Source of the DNA: Clostridia bacterium
Lineage (GTDB): Bacteria > Bacillota > Clostridia > Oscillospirales > JAAYXM01
Direction: 5' to 3'
Length of the DNA: 54,311 bases
Assembly (NCBI GenBank): GCA_017559855.1
Contig: JAFYQP010000005.1
Span: 1-54,311 of the forward strand
Numbering within the stretch: the stretch's first letter is position 1; every line of letters begins with the position of its first letter. This document shows positions 9,455 to 17,724 of the stretch, piece by piece. Both the position numbers and the translations under genes were made by a program. The notes under the pieces were generated by a model. The model was not told the DNA's origin and did no database searches. It saw only the letters and a list, made by a program, of their open reading frames with translations.

Positions 9455-10756
9455 TCAGGAGCCGATAATATTACTTTTTATATCCTTAAGTTGGTTTTTG
9501 AATTCTTCATTCTTGGCACATTCGTTTTTAACTTTGTTATATGAATGCATTGCGGAAGAATGATCACAGTTAAAAAACTTTCCTATTGACGGATAAGATG
9601 AATTTTTGATTATTTTTTTAATTAAGTAAATTGAAACGTGACGAGCATTTACGATTTCTTTAACACGGCTCTTGCTCATAATTTGTTCAACTTCTATTTG
9701 ATAGAATTTAGAAACCTCTGCGACAACCATTTCCATAGTCGGATTAAGGCCCGGATTTTCTTGGAATACACTTTCTATTGCATTATTTACCGTTTCTTCG
9801 TTAATAGGTGCGTTAACAAGATCTCTTTGAGCGAGAATCTTTTTAGCAACACCCTCAAGTTGTCTTACGTTTGAAGTGATTTTATTTGCAATTAAGGATC
9901 TTAAATCTTCCGAAAGGTCAAGTCCTAAGCGAGTTGCTTTTAAACTTATAATCGCCATCCTTGTCTCATAATCCGGTGGATTAATATCAATGATAAGTCC
10001 TGCTTCAAACCTGCTTCTCAAACGCTCTTCAAGAGTTGCAATTTCTTTCGGAGGACGGTCAGAGGTAAGGACAATTTGTTTTCCTGCGTCGTAGAGAGCA
10101 TTGAAGGTATAGAAAAACTCTTCCTGTGTTCTCTCTTTACCTGCGATAAATTGAATATCATCAACAAGTAAAACATCTGCATTTCTGTATTTGTTTTGGA
10201 ATGACTTGATTTCACCGTCTCTTACACATTCGATAAATTCATTTATAAAAATTTCTGAATTTATACAAACAACATTGGTATCGGGGTTCGTGGCCTTTAT
10301 TGTACTCGCAATAGCATTTATAAGGTGAGTTTTACCAAGTCCCGGCCCGCTGTATATTGTAAGCGGATTATAGGCATTTGCGGGATTTTCCGCAACCGCT
10401 TTTGCTGCGGCACATGCAAATTGGTTTGAGTTTCCTATAACGAAATCCTCAAAAGAAAAATCACTATCAGTAACTACTTTTTTTACAGGCTCGGAACTTA
10501 TCTCATTTTCCGCATAAACGTCAAAATCAATATCCATTGAAAAAAGGAGTTTCAAAGCCTCTAAAATTTTGTCTTTATACATGCTTAAAATGCGTTCTTT
10601 TATGTATTTAACAGGTGTTACGATTACAAGTTTATTATTGTCGAAAGAAATGGCGGAAGTGTCCTTAAACCAAGTGTTTATAGTTATTTCATTAACGTTT
10701 AAGTTATCAGTCATGATCTTTAGGACCATAGCCCAAATGTCAGCTGCTGAATTCAT
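9455..10756 (-). CDS. dnaA: Chromosomal replication initiator DnaA
   Basis: AAA+ initiator that binds the boxes in the adjacent oriC and opens the duplex. Domain I covers about residues 1-85 (DIWAMVLKIM...INTWFKDT), followed by a short linker. The AAA+ core has Walker A GPGLGKTH (near 139-146), Walker B LLVDDIQFIAG and the sensor/arginine region RLRSRFEAGL. The C-terminal helix-turn-helix carries the signature DHSSAMHSYNKV. At 433 residues it is slightly shorter than average, the difference being in domain II. The start has a GGGG-containing ribosome binding site in ttaaaaggggatatatttat. Confidence 0.98.
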   Translation of the reverse strand: MNSAADIWAMVLKIMTDNLNVNEITINTWFKDTSAISFDNNKLVIVTPVKYIKERILSMYKDKILEALKLLFSMDIDFDVYAENEISSEPVKKVVTDSDFSFEDFVIGNSNQFACAAAKAVAENPANAYNPLTIYSGPGLGKTHLINAIASTIKATNPDTNVVCINSEIFINEFIECVRDGEIKSFQNKYRNADVLLVDDIQFIAGKERTQEEFFYTFNALYDAGKQIVLTSDRPPKEIATLEERLRSRFEAGLIIDINPPDYETRMAIISLKATRLGLDLSEDLRSLIANKITSNVRQLEGVAKKILAQRDLVNAPINEETVNNAIESVFQENPGLNPTMEMVVAEVSKFYQIEVEQIMSKSRVKEIVNARHVSIYLIKKIIKNSSYPSIGKFFNCDHSSAMHSYNKVKNECAKNEEFKNQLKDIKSNIIGS

Positions 10757-10807
10757 ATAAATATATCCCCTTTTAAACGGCTGAAAAGCCTAAAAATTTC
10801 CTTATAT

Positions 10808-10836
10808 ATTGTACCATATCGGGACACAAAAAGCAA
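10808..10836 (-). promoter_or_regulatory. dnaA promoter
   Basis: On the minus strand, -35 TTGCTT (10836-10831), 17-bp spacer and -10 TACAAT (10813-10808), about 50 bp before the dnaA start. No DnaA box overlaps it, so autorepression by DnaA at this promoter is not obvious. Confidence 0.7.
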
Positions 10837-10888
10837 ACAAAATTACGGAATTTTTCAAGAAAAAATTGACTTTTTTCAAAAGTTTTTC

Positions 10889-10918
10889 TTGACATACTTA
10901 AAAAGCCTGTTATATAAT
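10889..10918 (+). promoter_or_regulatory. rpmH operon promoter
   Basis: -35 TTGACA (10889-10894), 18-bp spacer and -10 TATAAT (10913-10918). A near-consensus sigma-A promoter, as expected for a ribosomal protein gene. Divergent from the dnaA promoter across about 50 bp. Confidence 0.85.
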
Positions 10919-10924
10919 AGCCTA

Positions 10925-11023
10925 TGTACCCGTATCAGGCAGTTATGGATAGCGGCATAAGCCTGAAAAAGCGGACTTAGTCCGGTATTTATAACAGAAA
11001 TTTTGATTTGGAGGTGTTTTTAA
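10925..11023 (+). other. Structured 5' leader of rpmH
   Basis: The roughly 100-nt leader contains a hairpin TCAGGC-AG-TTATG (10935-10947) / CATAAGCCTGA (10956-10966) with a two-base bulge and an 8-nt loop, then a smaller one CGGAC/GTCCG (10972-10984). The ribosome binding site GGAGG follows just before the ATG. The shape could be a ribosomal-protein autoregulatory leader or a stability element; I cannot match it to a named family. Confidence 0.5.
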
Positions 11024-11158
11024 ATGGTTCGTACATTCCAGCCTAAGAAGAGACATCGTGCTAAAGAGCATGGTTTTAGAAAGAGAATGAGCACCCGTAA
11101 CGGTAAGAAGGTTTTAGCAAGACGCCGTGCAAAGGGTAGAGCTCGTCTTACACACTAA
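11024..11158 (+). CDS. rpmH: 50S ribosomal protein L34
   Basis: A 44-residue, very basic protein beginning [21 protein letters not shown] and ending KGRARLTH, the invariant L34 pattern. The frame is short and easily missed. A strong ribosome binding site GGAGGTG lies 8 bases before the ATG. It is the first gene of the rpmH-rnpA-yidD-yidC-jag cluster, transcribed away from oriC. The opening HGF-RKRMST and following [14 protein letters not shown] residues are fully conserved. Confidence 0.98.
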   Translation: MVRTFQPKKRHRAKEHGFRKRMSTRNGKKVLARRRAKGRARLTH

Positions 11159-11249
11159 GCGACGTATGTTGCAAATTAAGCGGTAAGTGGGAAGTTGCAC
11201 ACCATGTGCGCTTAATGCTTACCCTTTTTTATTTGTTAGGAGTGCTTTA

Positions 11250-11597
11250 ATGGTAAGTACCGACACAATTAAGAAAAATTATGAATTCAGACGTTTGTAT
11301 AATCGTGGTAAAAACAAGGTTTCCCCCTTTCTTGCGATGTATGTCATCGAGAAAAAACAGGGGCCGCGACGACTTGGTATTACCGTGAGTACAAAGGTCG
11401 GCTGTGCGGTAATCAGAAACCGCGTCCGCCGTTTAATCCGTGAGGCTTTTCGTTTAAATGAAAGCATTTTTGCGGAAAATGCGGATATTATTGTGGTTGC
11501 ACGGGTAAGGGCAAAGGATGCCACATTCGTGCAGATAGAGAAGTCGCTTCTCTCACTTGCAGGGGAACTTGGTATTTTAAAAGAAGATAAGGAATAG
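11250..11597 (+). CDS. rnpA: Ribonuclease P protein component
   Basis: Protein subunit of RNase P, which matures tRNA 5' ends together with the catalytic RNA. The start at 11250 ([21 protein letters not shown]) follows TTAGGAG; the frame extends 63 bases further upstream but without a ribosome binding site. The RNR signature is present in [16 protein letters not shown] (about residues 54-69). At 115 residues the length is typical. It lies 91 bp after rpmH and 4 bp before yidD. Confidence 0.96.
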   Translation: MVSTDTIKKNYEFRRLYNRGKNKVSPFLAMYVIEKKQGPRRLGITVSTKVGCAVIRNRVRRLIREAFRLNESIFAENADIIVVARVRAKDATFVQIEKSLLSLAGELGILKEDKE

Positions 11598-11601
11598 TCT
11601 T

Positions 11602-11814
11602 ATGAAGAAATTACTTTTAAGGTTAATCAGGTTTTACAGAAAAAATATATCACCGCTTAAGAAACCCTGCTGTAGGTTTACGCCTACCTGCTCCCAGTAC
11701 GCACTGGAAGCGATTGAAAAATACGGTGCACTTAAAGGTTCATATCTTGCCCTTCGCCGTATACTCAGATGTCATCCCTTTAGTGGGAAATCCGGATACG
11801 ATCCGGTAGAATAG
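11602..11814 (+). CDS. yidD: Membrane protein insertion efficiency factor YidD
   Basis: A 70-residue protein of the YidD (haemolysin-like) family, thought to sit at the inner face of the membrane and assist YidC. The family pattern is plain: [31 protein letters not shown], followed by [19 protein letters not shown]. The three conserved cysteines (PCCRFTPTC) and the RCHPF motif are intact. It is packed between rnpA and yidC, with 19 bp to the next gene. Confidence 0.96.
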   Translation: MKKLLLRLIRFYRKNISPLKKPCCRFTPTCSQYALEAIEKYGALKGSYLALRRILRCHPFSGKSGYDPVE

Positions 11815-11833
11815 TAAAGAAAGGTAATAAAGT

Positions 11834-12625
11834 ATGTTTGATTTTATTGCACGTCCTTTCGGATGGCTTTTAATGCAGATTTATAATCTGACAGGCTCTT
11901 ACGGTATAGCACTTATTATCTTTACTCTTATTGCAAAACTTGTTCTTCTTCCCTTCCAGATGAAGAGCAAAAAGAGCATGATCGGTATGCAAAAGATTCA
12001 GCCGAAAATGAAGGAACTTGAAAAAAAGTATAAAGATGATAAGGAACGCTATGCACTTGCAGTACAGCAACTTTACAAGGACGAGGAAGTAAGTATGATG
12101 GGCGGATGTCTCCCCCTCCTTCTCACTTTCCCGATTATGCTTGGTCTTTACGCGGTTGTCCGTCAGCCTCTTACATTTATGTTTGGTATGGAGGAGACGG
12201 CAATTGAGGCCCTTGCACAGCAAATTGGTATTGTCATGCAGGGACCTGCAAGCAATTATGAAATCCAGATTGCCGCAACACTCGGTAAAATAGATTTCTC
12301 TTTCTTAGGTATTGATTTATCTGCAACACCGAGTTTTGCAAAATTCAATATTCTTTGGATAATCCCGATTCTTTCAGGTATTACCTCATACTTGGTATCC
12401 TGGGTGTCAAAGAAATCTCAGCCGGCACCGACAAACGGACAGGAAAACCCAGCCGGTATGATGACAATGCTTATGCCGATTATGTCGGTATGGATTGCAT
12501 TTATCGTTCCCGGTGGCCTTGGTTTCTATTGGGTTGTAAATAACCTGCTTTCTGCAATTCAGGAACCCGTACTTCAGTGGTACTACACAAAGTTTAAACC
12601 TATTAAAAAAGAGGGGAAAAAATAA
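11834..12625 (+). CDS. yidC: Membrane protein insertase YidC/SpoIIIJ
   Basis: Inserts membrane proteins alone or with Sec. The 263-residue protein has five predicted membrane segments and the cytoplasmic hairpin between the first and second (MKSKKSMIGMQKIQPKMKELEKKYK). It lacks the long N-terminal region of Gram-negative YidC and shows no lipobox cysteine. The charged residue in the first membrane helix, usually Arg in the hydrophilic groove, is Lys35 (FTLIAKLVLLPFQ). Its stop directly abuts the jag start. Confidence 0.94.
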   Translation: MFDFIARPFGWLLMQIYNLTGSYGIALIIFTLIAKLVLLPFQMKSKKSMIGMQKIQPKMKELEKKYKDDKERYALAVQQLYKDEEVSMMGGCLPLLLTFPIMLGLYAVVRQPLTFMFGMEETAIEALAQQIGIVMQGPASNYEIQIAATLGKIDFSFLGIDLSATPSFAKFNILWIIPILSGITSYLVSWVSKKSQPAPTNGQENPAGMMTMLMPIMSVWIAFIVPGGLGFYWVVNNLLSAIQEPVLQWYYTKFKPIKKEGKK

Positions 12626-13306
12626 ATGAATAAATACGTTGAAGCAACAGGAAAAACTATTGATGAAGCAATTGCTGCCGGCAAAAAGATGCTCGGCGTT
12701 GAAGATGACGCTTTGGTTTCTTACGAAGTTTTAGAAATTCCGAAATCCGGATTTTTAGGCATCGGCGGCACTCCCGCAAAGGTTGCCGTATCTCTTATCG
12801 AGGCTGAGTCTGCAGGTTCTGTTGAGGAATTCCTTACCACCATGCTTGATAAAATGGGTGCAGATGCTAAGATTGAGTCTAAACTTACCGACGAAGGAAA
12901 TATTGCAATTGAACTTATCGGTGAGAATATGGGTATGCTTATCGGCCGTCGTGGAGAGACACTTGACGCTATTCAGCACATTGCAAATTTAGTTGCAAAC
13001 AAGGGCCGTGAAGAGCACGTACGAGTTATGGTAGATACTGAAAACTACCGTGCAAAGCGTGCAGAGACCTTAGAAAGCCTTGCAAAGAAGGTTGCAGGTC
13101 AGGTGCTTAAGTATAAGAGAAACAAGGTTTTAGAGCCTATGAACGCTTATGAGCGTCATATCATTCACGCAGCACTTCAGGATGTTGAAAATGTATCAAC
13201 CTCCTCCACCGGCGTTGAGCCGAACCGTCGAGTAGTTGTAAACTATACCGGAAGTGACGCAGGTTCTTACCGCCGTCCTTACCGTCCCCGTTACAACAAC
13301 AAGTAA
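12626..13306 (+). CDS. jag: RNA-binding protein Jag/KhpB
   Basis: RNA-binding partner of KhpA that affects cell envelope growth in Firmicutes. The 226 residues comprise a Jag N-terminal domain (GKTIDEAIAAGKKMLGV, about 1-50), a type II KH domain (IGENMGMLIGRRGETLDAI, about 95-135) and an R3H domain (YERHIIHAAL...GVEPNRRVVV, about 150-210). The ATG starts immediately after the yidC stop, so translation is probably coupled. In most Firmicutes the next gene is mnmE; here a terminator and an inverted gene block follow. Confidence 0.95.
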   Translation: MNKYVEATGKTIDEAIAAGKKMLGVEDDALVSYEVLEIPKSGFLGIGGTPAKVAVSLIEAESAGSVEEFLTTMLDKMGADAKIESKLTDEGNIAIELIGENMGMLIGRRGETLDAIQHIANLVANKGREEHVRVMVDTENYRAKRAETLESLAKKVAGQVLKYKRNKVLEPMNAYERHIIHAALQDVENVSTSSTGVEPNRRVVVNYTGSDAGSYRRPYRPRYNNK

Positions 13307-13316
13307 GAAATAATAA

Positions 13317-13357
13317 ATACCCGTCCGGAGTGTAAATACTCAGACGGGTATTTTTTT
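13317..13357 (+). terminator. Terminator of the rpmH-jag operon
   Basis: ATACCCGTC (13317-13325) pairs with GACGGGTAT (13343-13351), with further pairing inside, followed by a run of seven T on the plus strand. Confidence 0.9.
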
Positions 13358-13363
13358 GCAATA

Positions 13364-13398
13364 AAAAACCTGCAATACATTGGTATTGCAGGTTTTTG
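13364..13398 (-). terminator. Terminator of the parB-serS transcript
   Basis: Stem CCTGCAATAC / GTATTGCAGG with an ATTG loop, flanked by A6 on the left and T5 on the right, so it can act in both directions. It lies 7 bp after the serS stop. Confidence 0.88.
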
Positions 13399-13404
13399 TT
13401 TTAA

Positions 13405-14682
13405 TTAAAGAGTGATTTTTTCCAAACCGCCGAGGTAAGGACGAAGCGCCTCAGGAATTGTTACAGAGCCGTCTGCGTTCTGATAGTTTTCTAAAATTGC
13501 GGCGGTTGTACGGCCCAAAGCCACGCCGGAGCCGTTTAATGTGTGGACAAGGCGGGGTTTGGGAGATTCCGCATTTTTAAAGCGGATGGAAGCACGACGT
13601 GCCTGATAATCTTCAAAGTTGGAGCAGGAGGAAATCTCAACGTATCTGCCGTAGGAGGGCATCCAAACCTCAATGTCATAAGTCATTGCGGAGGAGAAAC
13701 CAAGGTCACCTGCACAAAGCATTACAACACGATAGGGAAGGCCTAATTTCTCTAAAACGTACTCTGCATCACGAGTAAGAGATTCAAGTTCCTCGTAGGA
13801 TTTTTCAGGAGTAGCAAACTTAACAAGTTCTACCTTGTTAAACTGATGCTGACGGATAAGACCACGGGTATCACGACCTGCACTACCCGCCTCTGCACGG
13901 AAACAAGCGGAATAAGCACAGTACTTGATTGCATCGTCAAGACCGTCTATGATTTCGTTTCTGTGCATATTGGTAACCGGAACTTCTGCTGTGGGAATGA
14001 GGAAGTAATCGGTACCCTCTACCTTGAAGGCATCTTGTTCAAACTTTGGCAGCTGACCGGTACCGGTCATGGATGCACGGTTTACCATATAAGGCGGGAA
14101 AATTTCGGTATAACCACGCTCTGAATGGGTATCAAGGAAAAAGTTCATAATAGCACGTTCAAGTTTAGCGGCAGCACCACGGTAGAAGTGGAAACGAGCA
14201 CCGGTAACCTTTGCAGCGGTAGCAGGATCTAAAACGCCAAGGTTTTCGCCGATATCCCAATGTGCCTTAGGCTCAAAGTCAAACTCACGGGGAGTTCCCA
14301 CACGGCGGATTTCAAGGTTTGAATCACTATCTAAGCCGTCGGGAATTTTATCGTTGGGAGTGTTGGGAATGGGAAGAAGAGTTGCGGCAATCTCGTCGTC
14401 GATTTCACGGAGTTTTGCATCAAGATCCTTAACGGTGTCTGCGATTTTCTTCATTTCCGCGAAAACGGCACTTACATCCTCGCCGGCCTTCTTCATTTGG
14501 GGAATCTTTTTGGAAACCGCATTCTGCTCTGCCTTGAGAGACTCGGTTTTGCCGATGAGTTCACGTCTTTCGGCGTCAAGTGCTAAAACCTTGTCGATCT
14601 CTGCATCAAAACTTTTGTTGCGTCGTGCAAGAGATGCTTTTACTTTTTCGGGGTTTTCTTTAATTACTCTGATATCTAACAT
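13405..14682 (-). CDS. serS: Seryl-tRNA synthetase
   Basis: Class II enzyme that charges tRNA-Ser. The N-terminal antiparallel coiled coil covers about residues 1-110; the catalytic core contains motif 2 ([21 protein letters not shown]) and motif 3 ([20 protein letters not shown]). The length of 425 is normal. It follows the membrane coiled-coil gene by 5 bp and is the last gene of the soj-parB run. No T-box leader is present before it. It is transcribed towards oriC, opposite to the fork. Confidence 0.97.
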   Translation of the reverse strand: MLDIRVIKENPEKVKASLARRNKSFDAEIDKVLALDAERRELIGKTESLKAEQNAVSKKIPQMKKAGEDVSAVFAEMKKIADTVKDLDAKLREIDDEIAATLLPIPNTPNDKIPDGLDSDSNLEIRRVGTPREFDFEPKAHWDIGENLGVLDPATAAKVTGARFHFYRGAAAKLERAIMNFFLDTHSERGYTEIFPPYMVNRASMTGTGQLPKFEQDAFKVEGTDYFLIPTAEVPVTNMHRNEIIDGLDDAIKYCAYSACFRAEAGSAGRDTRGLIRQHQFNKVELVKFATPEKSYEELESLTRDAEYVLEKLGLPYRVVMLCAGDLGFSSAMTYDIEVWMPSYGRYVEISSCSNFEDYQARRASIRFKNAESPKPRLVHTLNGSGVALGRTTAAILENYQNADGSVTIPEALRPYLGGLEKITL

Positions 14683-14687
14683 TTAAA

Positions 14688-15152
14688 TCAACCTTTCGTG
14701 TTTTTTTCAATTCTCTTAAGTTCTGCAAGACCGTCTTCGTCTAAGTATTTGCGGAGATCGTTGGAGTCGATCATTGCAATGATTGAACGGCAATCGCCGT
14801 ACTTTTTCAGATAACTTGCCTTTACTAATTTCCAAAGGTAGTCGGATGCGGCAAGTTTCTTTTCCTGCTCTGTAAGTTTTGCGGTTGATGCGGTAACCTG
14901 AGCGGTTAAGGTGTCAATCTGCTTTTTTTGCTCCACAATAGTAGTTTCAAATTCCGCATTTTTTGCATTTGCCTGTTCAAGACGGGATGCAAAGCCTTCT
15001 GCCTTTTCGGTTGTATCAACAAGTTGCTGTTCAACACGCTCTTGTGATATGTAGGAAAACGTTATTAAAATTCCTGCGAAAAGGAAAAGGACAACACAGT
15101 AGAAAATGAAAAAATTTCGGGACGGCTTTTTTTCATTGTTTTCAGTACTCAT
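14688..15152 (-). CDS. Membrane-anchored coiled-coil protein, unknown
   Basis: I do not recognise this 154-residue protein. After a short charged start (NNEKKPSRN) one membrane helix spans about residues 13-32 (FFIFYCVVLFLFAGILITFS). A heptad-rich coiled coil runs from about 37 to 100 (rich in E, Q, K, A, L, T). A small terminal part (about 101-154) holds the sequence LKKYGDCRSIIAMID. Its start overlaps the parB stop (shared ATGA), so it is translated with parB. In Clostridia a DUF4446 gene (one membrane helix plus coiled coil) often occupies the slot between parB and serS; this could be a divergent relative, but I cannot confirm it. Confidence 0.75.
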   Translation of the reverse strand: MSTENNEKKPSRNFFIFYCVVLFLFAGILITFSYISQERVEQQLVDTTEKAEGFASRLEQANAKNAEFETTIVEQKKQIDTLTAQVTASTAKLTEQEKKLAASDYLWKLVKASYLKKYGDCRSIIAMIDSNDLRKYLDEDGLAELKRIEKNTKG

Positions 15153-16018
15153 TATAATTCCCTCCCAAGTTGTTCTAAGAGTTTAATTAGTTTTTCAAGA
15201 TCTTCCGGATTGTAAAATTCAAGTTCGAGTTTTCCTTTTTTGCGACCGCTTGTTACTTTAACTTTACGGCCCAATTTTCCGGAAAGATTACGCTCGATTT
15301 CTTCAAGGTAATTTACCGTGACGCTTTTTGCCGCTGTCGGCTTTGCCTTAGAGGATTCCAACAACTTCTTAACAAAAACCTCGGTCTGACGTACGGTAAG
15401 GTTCTTTGCCAGAACCAGGTTTGCCGCGTCAATCTGTTTCTTCTCAATTACAATTGAAAGAAGTGCCTTTGCATGACCTGCACTCAAGCGGCCGTCTGCT
15501 ACCATTTCACGCACAACGGGTGCAAGAGTTAAAAGACGGAGAGTGTTGGCAATAGCGGAACGTGATTTTCCGATTCTCGCCGCACAATCTTCCTGAGTAA
15601 GTGAAAAATCATTCATTAAAACACGGTAGCCTTCTGCTTCTTCGATAGGATTTAAGTCCTGTCTTTGAAGGTTTTCCACCAAAGCAAGTTCCATAACCTT
15701 CTTGTCGTCTGCCTCTACAACGTAGACCGGGACCTCCGCAAGGCCTGCCTCACGTGCGGCACGCCAACGACGCTCGCCTGCTATAATCTGATATCTGCCA
15801 CCGGCAATTTCACGAACCGCAAGTGGTTGTAGAATGCCATGTGTTTTAATAGATTCACATAAATCGGCAAGGGCTTCGGGATCGAAATCTTTTCTCGGCT
15901 GGTCAAGATTAGGCTCGACCAAGGAAATTTTGACAGTAGCAACACCTTTATCGGCAGATGCTGAAGAGTTGTCCATAAAAAGGGCATCTAATCCCATTCC
16001 AAGTCCTTTAGCACTCAT
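15152..16018 (-). CDS. parB: Chromosome partitioning protein ParB (Spo0J)
   Basis: CTP-dependent DNA clamp that loads at parS and spreads. The CTP site shows GERRWRAAREAG and ENLQRQDLNPIEEA. The helix-turn-helix reads GKSRSAIANTLRLLTLAP, followed by LSAGHAKALL; these Arg, Thr, Ala and Gly positions are those reported for ParB-type rather than Noc-type specificity. A dimerisation segment closes the 288-residue protein. It starts right after soj (stop and start adjoining). The nearby sites at 16874-16906 are its probable targets. Confidence 0.96.
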   Translation of the reverse strand: MSAKGLGMGLDALFMDNSSASADKGVATVKISLVEPNLDQPRKDFDPEALADLCESIKTHGILQPLAVREIAGGRYQIIAGERRWRAAREAGLAEVPVYVVEADDKKVMELALVENLQRQDLNPIEEAEGYRVLMNDFSLTQEDCAARIGKSRSAIANTLRLLTLAPVVREMVADGRLSAGHAKALLSIVIEKKQIDAANLVLAKNLTVRQTEVFVKKLLESSKAKPTAAKSVTVNYLEEIERNLSGKLGRKVKVTSGRKKGKLELEFYNPEDLEKLIKLLEQLGREL

Positions 16019-16789
16019 TTACACGCCCCCCTTTTCATTTTTCTCAATTATCTCACGTGCCAGAAGGGCGTAACATTCCGCACCTTTTGAGTATTTATCA
16101 TAAACGTTAATGGGTTTGCCGTGACTTGGAGCCTCGGCAAGACGCACGTTACGGGGTATTGCGGTTGCAAATACCTTACCGGGGAAAAACCTCTTTACCT
16201 CCTGTGCAATCTGGATGGAGAGATTCGTACGCCCGTCAAACATTGTAAGCAGTACACCCTCAATGTCAAGGGCGGTATTAAGTCCTTTTTTAAGCGTGGA
16301 CATTGTTGCGGTGAGTGCGGAGAGTCCCTCAAGAGCATAGAACCCGCAATCCACCGGAACCAAAACCGTATCTGCAGCACAGAGGGCATTTATTGTAAGT
16401 TGTCCCAAAGACGGCGGACAGTCGATTAAAATATAATCGTAGTTATCGCGAACCGCATTTATAGCATCACGAAGGATAAAATGACGGTTGTCCATAGACA
16501 TCATCTCGACCTCTGCACCTGCAAGGTTTGTATTTGCGGAAAGCAAGTCGCCGTAGGGAGTTTTTCTTATAGCCTCAGCCGGTGCGGTTTTTCCTATTAA
16601 AACATCATAAACTGTAGCGCCGCTATCTCTCTTGCTTACACCAAAGCCGATTGTGGCATGGCCCTGAGGATCCATATCGCAAAGCAAGATTTTCTTACCT
16701 AATGTATTTAAAGCGGCGGATAAGTTGACACAAGTAGTAGTTTTGCCTACGCCACCCTTTTGGTTGGCAAGGGCAATAACTTTCGCCAT
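16019..16789 (-). CDS. soj: Chromosome partitioning ATPase ParA/Soj
   Basis: Deviant Walker ATPase that binds nucleoid DNA, interacts with ParB and, in Bacillus, modulates DnaA. Walker A is KGGVGKTT (near residues 10-17), with the signature Lys; ILIDCPPSLG is Walker B. The ATG at 16789 (MAKVIALANQKGG) is chosen over a GTG at 16801 because GGAG abuts the latter. It has a clear promoter at 16830-16857. Two parS sites lie directly upstream, so ParB spreading could affect its expression. Confidence 0.96.
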   Translation of the reverse strand: MAKVIALANQKGGVGKTTTCVNLSAALNTLGKKILLCDMDPQGHATIGFGVSKRDSGATVYDVLIGKTAPAEAIRKTPYGDLLSANTNLAGAEVEMMSMDNRHFILRDAINAVRDNYDYILIDCPPSLGQLTINALCAADTVLVPVDCGFYALEGLSALTATMSTLKKGLNTALDIEGVLLTMFDGRTNLSIQIAQEVKRFFPGKVFATAIPRNVRLAEAPSHGKPINVYDKYSKGAECYALLAREIIEKNEKGGV

Positions 16790-16829
16790 ATCATCACCCA
16801 CTCCGTTGTTTATTTAAAGTACATAGATT

Positions 16830-16857
16830 ATTATACCACACTAAAATCAAATTTCAA
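16830..16857 (-). promoter_or_regulatory. soj-parB promoter
   Basis: Minus strand -35 TTGAAA (16857-16852), 16-bp spacer, -10 TATAAT (16835-16830). The parS pair begins 17 bp upstream of the -35, close enough for bound ParB to influence the promoter. Confidence 0.75.
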
Positions 16858-16873
16858 TACTTAAAGTGAAAAA

Positions 16874-16906
16874 TGTTCCACGTGGAACATTGTTTCACGT
16901 GGAACA
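16874..16906. promoter_or_regulatory. parS: Tandem parS sites
   Basis: TGTTCCACGTGGAACA (16874-16889), a perfect 16-bp palindrome, and TGTTTCACGTGGAACA (16891-16906), one base apart. Both match the Firmicutes parS pattern with the CACGTG core. The second ends exactly at the noc stop codon. They sit between noc and soj, about 7.6 kb from oriC, and should be centromere sites for the ParB encoded at 15152-16018. Confidence 0.93.
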
Positions 16907-17719
16907 TTATCGAGGTGTTTTATAAATGCTTATTGTCATATGCAGAGCGGAGTCGTCTTCCTTTTTTGTAAGGTCTGCTTTGATCCCAGAGGAACGCATA
17001 GTATCTACCGCATGATTTATGGTGTTTACAAACGGGCGGACGTCTTTGAAAACAAAAACTGTGCGTTTTGGGGAAGGCTTGGTCTTTTCTACAAGCAGAC
17101 GCTCAACGTATTCGTCGGTCTGGGAAACGTTTAAGTTCCGTGCGATTATATTTTGCAATGCGGATTCCTGCAGTTCGCTGTTTTCCAGACGAAGAAGTGC
17201 CCTTGCGTGGCGTTCGGTCAGGTTGTTTTCTATTATAAGTTTAATTACCTTTCGGGGTAATTTTAGAAGGCGTAGTTTATTTGAAACAGCGGATTGGGAC
17301 TTTCCGAGTTTCCGCGCTGCTTCCTCCTGAGAAAAATTATAGGTGCGGATAAGATTGTCGATACCCAAGGCTTCCTCAAAAAAATCCAGATCGCATCTCT
17401 GCAGGTTCTCTATAAGGGCTACAAGGGATGACTGCCTCTCATCCATATCCGATACTATGGCGGGAATTTCCCGAAGCCCTGCCATTATTGCAGCACGCAG
17501 ACGGCGTTCCCCTGCGACAAGGACAAATCGCTCGTCAATTTTCCTTACGGTTATGGGTTGAATAACTCCGTTTTCTGCTATACTGTGGGAAAGTTCACGC
17601 AGTTCATCCGCATTGAATACTTTACGCGGCTGTGCAGGATTGGGCTCAATTCGTCCGATGGGAAGCATAACAATTGAAGTGTTTTCATATATAGGTTTCT
17701 TTCGTAAAGGTGAGAGCAT
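16907..17719 (-). CDS. noc: Nucleoid occlusion protein Noc
   Basis: ParB paralogue of 270 residues. The CTP-binding motifs are present (GERRLRAAIMAG and ENLQRCDLDFFEEA). The DNA-reading helix is GKSQSAVSNKLRLLKLPRK followed by TERHARALL; the Gln, Lys, Lys and Arg positions are those reported to switch specificity from parS to Noc sites, so this is Noc rather than a second ParB. Known Noc blocks division over the nucleoid by tethering DNA to membrane through an N-terminal amphipathic helix; here the N-terminus (MLSPLRKKPIYENTS) is only weakly amphipathic. The ribosome binding site lies in a hairpin (17725-17776). Confidence 0.93.
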   Translation of the reverse strand: MLSPLRKKPIYENTSIVMLPIGRIEPNPAQPRKVFNADELRELSHSIAENGVIQPITVRKIDERFVLVAGERRLRAAIMAGLREIPAIVSDMDERQSSLVALIENLQRCDLDFFEEALGIDNLIRTYNFSQEEAARKLGKSQSAVSNKLRLLKLPRKVIKLIIENNLTERHARALLRLENSELQESALQNIIARNLNVSQTDEYVERLLVEKTKPSPKRTVFVFKDVRPFVNTINHAVDTMRSSGIKADLTKKEDDSALHMTISIYKTPR

Positions 17720-17724
17720 AATAA

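Noticed and set aside
10757-10888. Second origin region upstream of dnaA
   Set aside because: I found no DnaA-box-like 9-mers or trio pattern there, only the dnaA promoter and AT-rich DNA.
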